Part shown: piece after piece, positions 35,721 to 43,273 of the stretch
How positions within the stretch are numbered: the first letter of the stretch is position 1
Layout of the letters: every line of letters begins with the position of its first letter
Source: Allocoprococcus sp004560705
Lineage (GTDB): Bacteria > Bacillota > Clostridia > Lachnospirales > Lachnospiraceae
Assembly: GCF_052065755.1 (NCBI RefSeq)
Contig: NZ_JBQHTK010000009.1
Coordinates: 1-64,000 of the forward strand
Length of the DNA: 64,000 nt
Direction: 5' to 3'
Notes under the pieces: generated by a model
What the model was told of the DNA's origin: nothing
Database searches by the model: none
Seen by the model: only the letters and a program-made list of their open reading frames with translations
Translations under genes and position numbers: made by a program

Positions 35721-36725
35721 ACATTTCTTTCTCTCATCACCTTTCACAATCAGTGCGATTCCGATCACAGCCGCATACAGGACTCCGGCACACGGCCAGA
35801 CGATCCAGGTTCTGTGCCATGCATTCGTATAAAAACTGATTCCCAGATAAATTGCTGTTATAACACACCAGTAAATGCTGCTGATTCGTGCTGTTTTCTT
35901 TTGCTCCATTTTCTTTTCGTAGGTGTAATCGCCTTCCTGAAGGAGCATCTGATAGCAACCTCTCGTCTGTCCTGAGACTACAAATAAGAATACTGCTACA
36001 GATACGATGCAAAGGAGCACAACCACGCACCACATATATACCAGATCCCGATCGGTTACGATCGGTGCGGCAAAAAGTGGGACGGCACTGAGAATGCACA
36101 GAACGATTCCGACGATCGTACAGATTCGGTAGGTTCCTTCATATTCCGCCATGCGTTTGCGCACAATTCCTTCTACACCGTATTCCAGCGAGAACTGTTC
36201 TTTTTCCAGGTATTCGAATCTCTCCATCTTCATTCCGTGTAATACGAAAAATGCAGTGGCCGCCGCTACCATGAGTAAAAGTATGATCAGTCCTGCCCCT
36301 CCGGCCAGGTTTTCTGAAATATTGATTTTTGTCTCTTCTGCCAGTACTCCCAGTGCAAGAAGCGGAACAGGCGACAAAACACAGGTCATCACTGCCAATG
36401 CCATCTGTTTGGCGGAGCCGATTCGTGCTTCCATAAATTCGGTGGCCTCTTCCATGCTGACTCTCCGAAGCACTGCTCCCTCTTCTACCAGCTCTGCCTG
36501 TACATTTACAATGTCAGGTGCCAGCTCGATTTCTTCTTTTAATAAGTAATCCGTGCTGACTCCGAAGATTTCACTCAGTTTCAGAATCCGCTCCAGATCC
36601 GGAATTGATGCTCCGGACTCCCATTTTGAAACAGACTGCCGTGACACGCCCAACTGATATGCCAGTTCTTCCTGCGACCAGCCATTTTTCTTTCTCATTT
36701 CCATAATCTTTTCTGCTAAAATCAT
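35718..36725 (-). CDS. XRE regulator fused to a multi-spanning membrane domain
   Basis: About 335 residues from the ATG at 36725 (GGAAGG in front). HTH at 10-60 (WSQEELAYQLGVSRQSVSKWE), then a linker and five to six TM segments arranged in pairs. This type is common in Clostridia and may be a membrane-held repressor; the signal is unknown. An in-frame extension upstream lacks a ribosome site. Confidence 0.85.
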   Translation of the reverse strand: MILAEKIMEMRKKNGWSQEELAYQLGVSRQSVSKWESGASIPDLERILKLSEIFGVSTDYLLKEEIELAPDIVNVQAELVEEGAVLRRVSMEEATEFMEARIGSAKQMALAVMTCVLSPVPLLALGVLAEETKINISENLAGGAGLIILLLMVAAATAFFVLHGMKMERFEYLEKEQFSLEYGVEGIVRKRMAEYEGTYRICTIVGIVLCILSAVPLFAAPIVTDRDLVYMWCVVVLLCIVSVAVFLFVVSGQTRGCYQMLLQEGDYTYEKKMEQKKTARISSIYWCVITAIYLGISFYTNAWHRTWIVWPCAGVLYAAVIGIALIVKGDERKKC

Positions 36726-36895
36726 TTTCTGACCTTCCTTTCTGATAAGAAACTTTCCCGTTGCTTTTTTCTCATCGGGTATGTCTGTATCATAGGATAT
36801 TTTCCGGTTGACAACCACCAATTGCGCTGTATAATTTGTCACCTATCAGTTGCATCGAACGATATTCTTCTGAAAATGCCGTTCCATCTGCAGGT

Positions 36896-37192
36896 TTAAT
36901 GTCTTTTCCCTTCCAGTCCAGCAAAAAAGAGCTCATAAAAATCATCTTCCCATTCCAGCTTCGGCGAGTTCTCTCCTCCGCCATTGGTACTTCTCTTCAT
37001 CGCTGCATGAAATTCTTCCCCGGCACAGATCACATCCATTTCATAGAGTTCATATCCCAGTTCTCTGCAGACTCTGCAAAATGCTGACAGTGGCTCCGCT
37101 TCTTCCCTGGTCGCCAGCAGGAGGCGTTTCCACTCTTCGTTATGCGCTGCCCTTGTCTGTAATTCATCCAACATTCCTACTACATTCATCAT
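36896..37192 (-). CDS. Conserved small hypothetical (Nif11-like pattern)
   Basis: 98 residues with a good GGAGGAG site. The middle (LLATREEAEPLSAFCRVCRE, LGYELYEMDV) has the helical pattern of Nif11-type leader proteins, followed by NGGGENSPKLEWEDDFYELF. No modification enzyme is adjacent, so a peptide-precursor role is only a possibility. Confidence 0.55.
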   Translation of the reverse strand: MMNVVGMLDELQTRAAHNEEWKRLLLATREEAEPLSAFCRVCRELGYELYEMDVICAGEEFHAAMKRSTNGGGENSPKLEWEDDFYELFFAGLEGKRH

Positions 37193-37245
37193 TTCGGTCT
37201 CCTCCTTTTTGCTGTCTGTTTACGTTGTCTCTACAGGAAACGATT

Positions 37246-38109
37246 TCATTGCTTTGATCGTTTACCTGCTTCTAATGGTGTCCCTGCCAGTTCATAATAG
37301 AAAATGTATTGTTGAAGCACACCTTCCACTCCTTTGTATCGGCGTTTTGGAAAGCCCCGCTTATAGTGCGCCTCCATCGCCTGATGAATATGGGTATCCA
37401 CCGGAAATGCCTGCAGATGATGCAGTGCAAAAAGGCAGATACAGTCCGCCACCTTCACCCCTACACCGAAAAGCTTCAGAAGTTCTTCTTTCGCTTTTTT
37501 ATAGGACATGTTCAGGATCGCATCTAAATCGATTTCGCCGCAAACGATGCTTCTGGCACTTCTCATCACATATTTGCTGCGATATCCCAGGTTACATGCT
37601 TTGAGCGCATCCTCGTCAAGTCCTGCCAGTGCTTCCGGTTTTGGAAATGCATAATAAGTCTGCCCTTTGGCATTTTCCTTCTTTTCTCCATATTCCCGGC
37701 AAATATTTTCAATGCATTTGCGGATTCTTGGAATATTATTTTGCTGGGAAATTAAGAAGGACACGATCATTTCCCATAAATCCTGTCTGAGTATTCTCAT
37801 TCCGGAACCAAATGCAGCCGCATTTAGCAAATAAGTATCATTCGGATTGATCTGTGCGATATAACTTGCATAATCCGTTTCCAGATCAAAATATTCTTTC
37901 CAGAAGCCTTCAAACTCCTCTTCGGTGCAATCGAACATGCACTCTTTTCCATTTTGCAGTATTTCGAGATACCGGTCTCCTGCAATCACCTGCATCCGGA
38001 TTTCTCCGGAAGCAGGATCCGTCTCGCCATGAATCGGAGTCATACGGAAGCATTGTCCCGAATCACAGATCTGATAAATACTGAAATTCTCTATCGTTTT
38101 TCTAACCAT
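37246..38109 (-). CDS. OGG1-like 8-oxoguanine DNA glycosylase/AP lyase
   Basis: 287 residues from the ATG at 38109 (AGAGGG). HhH-GPD fold with the catalytic Lys in GVGVKVADCICLFAL and Asp in FPVDTHIHQ, and the OGG1-type QQNNIPRIRKCIENICREYG segment. It removes oxidised guanine from DNA. It starts 9 bp after the GrpB gene, so the two are cotranscribed. Confidence 0.88.
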   Translation of the reverse strand: MVRKTIENFSIYQICDSGQCFRMTPIHGETDPASGEIRMQVIAGDRYLEILQNGKECMFDCTEEEFEGFWKEYFDLETDYASYIAQINPNDTYLLNAAAFGSGMRILRQDLWEMIVSFLISQQNNIPRIRKCIENICREYGEKKENAKGQTYYAFPKPEALAGLDEDALKACNLGYRSKYVMRSARSIVCGEIDLDAILNMSYKKAKEELLKLFGVGVKVADCICLFALHHLQAFPVDTHIHQAMEAHYKRGFPKRRYKGVEGVLQQYIFYYELAGTPLEAGKRSKQ

Positions 38110-38117
38110 TTTTCCCT

Positions 38118-38798
38118 CTACTTTTTCGTTTTTGCATAGCCGACTACGAGACCAAGGCACATCCCTATGCCGATACCATAGCACATTCCGAGTGACATAT
38201 TTCCAAATGTAGCTCCGAACGCACTTCCCATTGCCACACCGAAACACATTCCAAGAGACATGCAGGTTCCGATATGGTTCTGCTTCTCCTGCCATGCGAG
38301 CGCCTCCTGCTCCAGTTCCTTCATAAATGCGTCTTTTCCTTCACAGTATCCGTCATTATCATAGGTAAATTCTTCTGCAAGTTTTGTCTTTAATTTAGCA
38401 TATTCTTCTGCTTTTTCTTTGTTGCTTCTTAGATAATCCCGCACCGCAAGATGCCGCTGGATCTGGGCAGTATTATCTTTCTGAAAAATATGAATATGAT
38501 GCGTCCGGTTATCGCCGCCTTTTCTGTAGAAGCGCCTTCCCGGAATGCCGAATTCTCCCATGCACTCGTATCCAAGAGCTTCAAACTGTGCATTCTGTCC
38601 GTCCACAAGGGAAATGTCTTTGACCACAGGCATGATGTCGATCACCGGCTTTGCCTTTAATCCCTTCACAGAAGTACTGCCGATGTGATGAATTTCCACG
38701 CAGTTTTTTCCCAGGATTGCTTTTATTTTTTTCGCCTCTTCTTTGAACTGTTTATCCCATTCCGGATTATAGTCCACAACCTCTATTTTTCTTGCCAT
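38118..38798 (-). CDS. GrpB/UPF0157 family protein with glycine-rich membrane tail
   Basis: 226 residues. The first 175 residues form the GrpB nucleotidyltransferase-like domain (VEIHHIGSTSVKGLKAKPVI). The last 45 residues are a Gly/Met-rich hydrophobic tail (MSLGMCFGVAMGSAFGATFG and a second similar unit), two glycine-zipper-like helices not part of the usual family length. Function unknown. Confidence 0.85.
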   Translation of the reverse strand: MARKIEVVDYNPEWDKQFKEEAKKIKAILGKNCVEIHHIGSTSVKGLKAKPVIDIMPVVKDISLVDGQNAQFEALGYECMGEFGIPGRRFYRKGGDNRTHHIHIFQKDNTAQIQRHLAVRDYLRSNKEKAEEYAKLKTKLAEEFTYDNDGYCEGKDAFMKELEQEALAWQEKQNHIGTCMSLGMCFGVAMGSAFGATFGNMSLGMCYGIGIGMCLGLVVGYAKTKK

Positions 38799-38939
38799 GA
38801 TTATCTCCCCCCTCCAATATAGTATAATTATATCGTATCTCTATTAATTCATTAATCTAGAAATCTTTTAATTTCTTTGTTCCCGTTATTGATTGCGTTC
38901 CCTATATAGTAAAGCATATTTTCTCATCCAGATTCTAAC

Positions 38940-39411
38940 TTAATATGAAATCGGCAAAAAAGCCGCTATGACCGCAAACCCAAGTGACGGAAGCCTGTTT
39001 GCAACCCTCATTTTCTTTCCCCAGACCAAATTTATTCCCACACAGAAGATCAAAATAGAACCGATCATAGAGAGATAATTCAGCGCGAGATCCGTCATGA
39101 TCGGTTTCAGTAGTGTTGCCAGCAACGTGATCGCACCTTCGAACACGAAAACAGGAATTGCGGAAAACACGCATCCTTTCCCAAGAGAACAAGTCAAAAC
39201 CATTTACAAAATTCTTATCTTTTGCATTTCCGGTTTTCCTCTTCAACCATTCGCCAAACCGCTCAAACCATTCTTCGATATTGATCATTTCTCCGACCAG
39301 AGCGCCCAGCGCGATACAGAGGACGACCATCATTGCCTGCCCGCTCACCAGTGCGCCATTTTCAATCTTCATCACGCCCGCCGTATTGATAGCTGTTCCT
39401 AACCCTGCCAT
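38940..39411 (-). pseudogene. Degraded DUF554 membrane protein
   Basis: Two frames encode parts of a DUF554 protein. Residues from MAGLGTAINTAG through MKIENGALVSG and ALGALVGEMINIEEWFERFG lie in one frame (to about 39200). The C-terminal membrane part (CVFSAIPVFVFEGAITLLAT to the end at 38940) lies in another. Segments expected between GLGTAINTAG and MKIENG, and around the frame change, are missing, so two deletions are likely. Confidence 0.72.
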
Positions 39412-39656
39412 TTTATATACCTCTTATCCGTTTCTTTCGTTCGCTGCTCCTTCCAAAGTCTTGCGCATCGGATATACATCATTTTATCTCTTTATCCTTC
39501 TTAAGACAACTGACAATTGCAGAAAAAATGACTGGGGCGGGTACGGTAGCCACTTTTGCAGATATGTACCCGTCCCTCCAGTTCACCCATCCCCGCCCGG
39601 TCACCAAAATCGAAATAAATACATATGATATATCAAAAGCGTCAAAGGTTATTTCT

Positions 39657-40085
39657 ATGATACCTCGCAATTGCACACCACATATATCTCACGATTTCAG
39701 ACCATATGTAACAAATGTCGAGCAAAAAGCAATGAACAACACCAATTTCCGTACTGCCATTTGGACGGGCCGTTACGCACAGATGACTCTGATGAGCATT
39801 CCTGTCTGTTCAGATATTGGACTGGAAATTCATCCGGAAACGGATCAGATTATTCGGATCGAACAGGGAATGGCGCTGGTGAAAATGGGGCAGCGCAAAA
39901 ATGAATTGAAGTTTCAGATGGAAGTCTGCAAGGATGATACCATTTTTGTTCCAGCCGGAACATGGCATAATGTGATCAATATTGGCAGAACGCCTTTGAA
40001 AGTTTCTTCGATTTATGCACCGCCCCACCACCCGGCTGGAACGGTTCACCGCACGAAAGAAGAGGCGGAGGCGGCTCACAATTAA
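39657..40085 (+). CDS. Cupin-domain protein
   Basis: 142 residues from the ATG at 39657. The cupin motifs are visible: GLEIHPETDQIIRIEQG (motif 1) and FVPAGTWHNVIN (motif 2), with the conserved ending SIYAPPHHPAGTVHRTKEEA. Metal-binding His/Glu are kept. A longer frame starts at 39528 but has no family match. Substrate unknown. Confidence 0.85.
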   Translation: MIPRNCTPHISHDFRPYVTNVEQKAMNNTNFRTAIWTGRYAQMTLMSIPVCSDIGLEIHPETDQIIRIEQGMALVKMGQRKNELKFQMEVCKDDTIFVPAGTWHNVINIGRTPLKVSSIYAPPHHPAGTVHRTKEEAEAAHN

Positions 40086-40119
40086 CCGGAAGCTCCCAAA
40101 TTGTGATATGCATGACGCA

Positions 40120-40159
40120 AAAATCCCTGTATAGTTTTCAGAATCTATACAGGGATTTT
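40120..40159. terminator. Terminator after the cupin gene
   Basis: AAAATCCCTGTATAG and CTATACAGGGATTTT form a perfect 15-bp stem with a 10-nt loop, followed by C and T-rich DNA. It can work in both directions. Confidence 0.82.
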
Positions 40160-40192
40160 CTACTGTGCAAAATCATGCAAATGGCATTATGC

Positions 40193-40472
40193 TCACAATA
40201 CACCAAACAGTTTCTCCCAGTGGTCATCATTTATGATCCTTTCACTGGGTGCATCTGCATTTTCAAGCATACTTTCCGCGCAATTCCAAGAAAAGAAGTG
40301 GATTTTCATCAAACCTGGCTCCGATTCCATATAACGCCTTCCATTTGTCCGCTTCGAACTTTTCCCTCCACGGCAGAATTTTCTCCGAGAACTCCCCTTC
40401 CTGCTCATCCAACAAAAATCCGTTTTTCGTAATTCGAAAACGCAGTCGCTTCTGTATTTCTACTTGTTTCAT
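40193..40472 (-). pseudogene. Frameshifted hypothetical protein
   Basis: The first 69 codons (MKQVEIQKRLRFRITKNGFL ... YGIGARFDENPLLF) end at 40263. The next frame continues in a protein-like way (AESMLENADAPSERIINDDH) to 40193. One frameshift would give about 92 residues. Family not recognised; it could instead be a short intact gene. Confidence 0.4.
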
Positions 40473-40538
40473 CTCCTATATCCTCTGTTCCCCGGTTTGC
40501 AAATTGTTTCCAGACCGCTTATTTTATATAAAGCAATT

Positions 40539-41255
40539 TTACATAAACGGCAGATCTTCATCAAAGAAATCAAAGTCATCGTCTTCCTCGTCAAAATCCG
40601 GGAAATCAAAATATTTCTCCAGATACTCTTCGTATTTCTGAATCGCCTTGTCGATCTGCTTTTTCTCTTTTTTCTTTCCTTCTGCTTCATACAATTTAGA
40701 TGCAGCCGTAAACATAATATCATTTTCATCTAAACAATCTGTTTTATCAAAAATAAACTGATCCACCAGCTTCTCCGCTGCATCAAATTCTTTTGTTTTT
40801 ATATAAGCGTAAACTCCTGCCGTTGCCGCCATAATATTTTCAGGTTCTTTCTGTATCCACTCTTTACAAAATCGAACCGCTTCCTCCGTTCGTCCGAGCG
40901 ATTCGAGGGCAGATGATTTTCTGAATTTCAAATCAGAACCGGTATAGTCCGGCCAGCTGAACATAGTGAGCAAATCATCGCACATTTTCAGCAGTATCTC
41001 ATGCTCGCCTCTCATATCCATCTCATCAAAGCAATCCTCAATCCATCCCTGAATATCGTATTCATAATCGGTAATATCATCGATCATTTCTATTTCGGAT
41101 GCAAAATTCGGATTATTCTGTCTTTCTTCGCGAACAATTTCCTTCAGAAGCTCGAACGCCTGCTGCCAGCAATTTCCATCCGCTTCTTCACGAATCATAT
41201 TGTTATAGCATTTTGCCGTCAGTTTATTGAATGTTTTCCATTTCTTATTCTGCAT
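40539..41255 (-). CDS. TPR-like helical protein with acidic tail
   Basis: 238 residues of helix pairs compatible with tetratricopeptide repeats (for example KSSALESLGRTEEAVRFCKE), ending in a very acidic tail (DEEDDDFDFFDEDLP). Probably a protein-interaction factor; partner unknown. It stands alone. About 165 bp with no feature separate it from the spoIIID terminator. Confidence 0.7.
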   Translation of the reverse strand: MQNKKWKTFNKLTAKCYNNMIREEADGNCWQQAFELLKEIVREERQNNPNFASEIEMIDDITDYEYDIQGWIEDCFDEMDMRGEHEILLKMCDDLLTMFSWPDYTGSDLKFRKSSALESLGRTEEAVRFCKEWIQKEPENIMAATAGVYAYIKTKEFDAAEKLVDQFIFDKTDCLDENDIMFTAASKLYEAEGKKKEKKQIDKAIQKYEEYLEKYFDFPDFDEEDDDFDFFDEDLPFM

Positions 41256-41419
41256 ATTATTTTCTCCATATGTGTAAGTAAGTAACTCGGTTTACTGTTT
41301 GATAGAATTGCTCCAATTTTTCATTATACTCTTTCTAGGGGATGATGGAAACATAAATATTGTAGTACTGAGAACTATTTATTGAGGGGAAACTATGTTC
41401 TGGACATGAAATGTGAAAT

Positions 41420-41446
41420 GGTTGGGAGCACAGCAAGCTTCCAACC
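41420..41446 (-). terminator. Terminator after the spoIIID C-terminal half
   Basis: GGTTGGGAGC and GCTTCCAACC form a 10-bp stem with a 7-nt loop, 8 bp beyond the spoIIID stop. It would end the rebuilt spoIIID message. Confidence 0.68.
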
Positions 41447-41453
41447 ACTTTCT

Positions 41454-41602
41454 TCAATGATGTTCCATATGTAAATATTTTTCTCGGGTGGCAAGTCCAC
41501 CGCGGATATGGCGCTCGGACTTGTTGAGATCCAGTATCTTCCGTGCATCTGCTGCTAAAGCCGGGTTGATCTGGAGGAGACGTTCAGTACAGTCTTTATG
41601 TA
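41454..41602 (-). pseudogene. spoIIID: C-terminal half of interrupted spoIIID
   Basis: Read on the minus strand from the core repeat, 47 codons encode KDCTERLLQINPALA...NKSERHIRGGLATREKYL, then a stop at 41454. This is the conserved second half of SpoIIID, including the basic C-terminal helix that contacts DNA. It has no start codon or ribosome site; upstream in the same frame is element DNA. Joined at TACATA to the N-terminal half at 60822-60935 it makes an 85-residue SpoIIID with no frame or residue lost. I call it a split gene rather than a dead one. Confidence 0.95.
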
Positions 41603-43170
41603 TGGTCGTTATTATCAGGAACGGTTTTATTGTTGCGATTGGATTCGTCCTCTATCAGGATCGTTTCGTCCAAACCCAAATCTCCCAGAAGACGAAGGTA
41701 AATATCAACATTTCCACCTTTATCCACTTCTATCTTTTGAATCAGTTTTTTGAGTTGTATATTTGTCATCTGGCGAACATCCGTGATATCTTCAATTGTT
41801 TTAAATGTATTATTCAAAATCGCTTCCAGCTGTTCCCCTTTGGTAAGATGATAAGACACCATCTTCAGTTCATTTTCCAGACGCTCGATTTCCTGTCTCA
41901 TTCCACCGATTTTCTCATTCAATTCCTCCCTAGTAATAAGATCATCGGTATACATGTCCATGTATTTCTGTCTGGTCTTTTGAAGTTTAGAGAGCTGTGC
42001 AGTCACCTCTTTCTCATATTCCAGATTTTCATCCTTTGCTTTGTAAACACGCTGGAATTCATTGACTACATGGTTGATCACCTTTTTCTTCTGCTTCAAT
42101 ACTTCCGCAAAATATTCCTGCAGAACTTCAATCAGCTCGTCTTCATCCACTGTCACCGCATTCGGACAACTGTCTGCCCCACGTCCATTATGTCCGGAAC
42201 ACACCCAGCGAACATAGGTATTCTTATAAGTACGCACAGTCCGACGGAAGGACCAGCCACATTCCTTGCATTTAATCAACGTAGAGAACAGATATTTATT
42301 GCTTTGGCGTTCATGCTTCATATTGAACGACGCATGCCGGGAATGAAGGGTTTCCCCTGCCTTTTCAAATGTCTGGTCATCAATGATCCGAAGTTCCGGG
42401 CGCTCCACAACCATCCATTCCGTCTCATCTTTATCCGCTCTCTGGCCAGTCAGGAAGTCCGTCACTTCCTGTTTTCCATTAATGATTTTTCCTGTATAAA
42501 TCTCATTGGTCAAAATCCGGCAAATGGCATTTTGACTCCACTTGCAGTTCCGCTTTGTAGTCAGCCCTTTTTCATTCAGCATATTGGCAATCTTCGTAGC
42601 ACCGTAACCTTCTTCTGTATACCACTGATAAATCTGGCGGATGACCTTGGCTTCTTCTTCATTAATAGCCAGATTAAAATAATCGCCAATGGTCTTATCA
42701 TATCCGTATACAATATTGGGAACCCGTCCCTTTTCTGCGTTCATTTTCTTACCAAATTTTACACGCTTAGAAGTGTTGGCACTTTCCTCCTGGGCAAGAG
42801 CACCGAAAATAGTCAGAACAAATTCACTGTTTCCCATGCTGGTCATATTGGCTGTGAGAAATTGGGTTTCAATACCTAATGCTTTCAGTTTTCGGACATT
42901 CTGCAAAAGATCTACCGTATTTCTGGCGAAACGGGAGATATCTTTCACCACGACCATGTCAAACAAGCCATGCTCCGCATCAGACATCATGCGAAGGAAT
43001 TCTTTACGATTTTTAATTTTGGTTCCGGAAATACCCTCGTCTGCATATAATCTTACTAGGGTGTCACCGGTACGTTTGGTGTATTCGGAGAAAAACTCCT
43101 TTTGGGCTTCCAGGCTGTTGAGCTGATCGGTTTTATCGGTGGAAACACGACAATAGGCTGCTATGTTCAT
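41596..43170 (-). CDS. Large serine recombinase of the spoIIID element
   Basis: 524 residues. The resolvase domain (1-150) has the nucleophile Ser in YCRVSTD, the Arg-rich DISRFARNTVDLLQ and YADEGISGTK. A recombinase domain (about 165-270), a zinc ribbon (CKECGWSF then CSGHNGRGADSCP) and a coiled coil (about 375-445) follow, as in SpoIVCA-type integrases. Its TAA overlaps the core repeat at the element end. On the excised circle the frame would instead run through the joined site and add about 14 residues. Its promoter looks sigma-A-like (43217-43245), not sigma-E. Confidence 0.95.
   Translation of the reverse strand: MNIAAYCRVSTDKTDQLNSLEAQKEFFSEYTKRTGDTLVRLYADEGISGTKIKNRKEFLRMMSDAEHGLFDMVVVKDISRFARNTVDLLQNVRKLKALGIETQFLTANMTSMGNSEFVLTIFGALAQEESANTSKRVKFGKKMNAEKGRVPNIVYGYDKTIGDYFNLAINEEEAKVIRQIYQWYTEEGYGATKIANMLNEKGLTTKRNCKWSQNAICRILTNEIYTGKIINGKQEVTDFLTGQRADKDETEWMVVERPELRIIDDQTFEKAGETLHSRHASFNMKHERQSNKYLFSTLIKCKECGWSFRRTVRTYKNTYVRWVCSGHNGRGADSCPNAVTVDEDELIEVLQEYFAEVLKQKKKVINHVVNEFQRVYKAKDENLEYEKEVTAQLSKLQKTRQKYMDMYTDDLITREELNEKIGGMRQEIERLENELKMVSYHLTKGEQLEAILNNTFKTIEDITDVRQMTNIQLKKLIQKIEVDKGGNVDIYLRLLGDLGLDETILIEDESNRNNKTVPDNNDHT
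41597..41602. other. Element attachment core, left end
   Basis: TATGTA on plus, TACATA on minus. In the joined circle the surrounding palindrome ACCATA-CA-TATGGT would be centred on CA, a typical 2-bp crossover for serine recombinases (TG at 41599-41600). Confidence 0.82.
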
Positions 43171-43216
43171 GTCGGATGACCTTTCTGTTATATTTATATC
43201 GTTCTGTTACTACTTT

Positions 43217-43245
43217 ATTCTACATTATTCCGAAATGAAATGCAA
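43217..43245 (-). promoter_or_regulatory. Sigma-A-like promoter of the serine recombinase
   Basis: Minus strand TTGCAT (43240-43245), 17-bp spacer, TAGAAT (43217-43222), then GAAAGG before the ATG. No sigma-E consensus was found in this gap. Confidence 0.6.
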
Positions 43246-43267
43246 GGTTACTATCAATAACCTTGCA
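43241..43267 (-). terminator. Hairpin after the PHP-ATPase gene
   Basis: TGCAAGGTTA and TAACCTTGCA form a perfect 10-bp stem with a 7-nt loop, 7 bp beyond the end of the PHP-ATPase gene. The T-run is weak, and the stem overlaps the recombinase -35, so read-through or coupling is possible. Confidence 0.55.
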
Positions 43268-43273
43268 TCTCTT

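Noticed and set aside
41488..42879. 463-residue open frame on the plus strand
   Set aside because: It lies antisense across the serine recombinase, has no ribosome site or family pattern, and is a shadow of codon bias. Its first part is antisense to the spoIIID C-terminal half.
43171..43273. Sigma-E promoter for the serine recombinase
   Set aside because: GCATTTC is followed at 15 bp by AGAATAAA, which is too far from CATACANT. A sigma-A promoter fits better.
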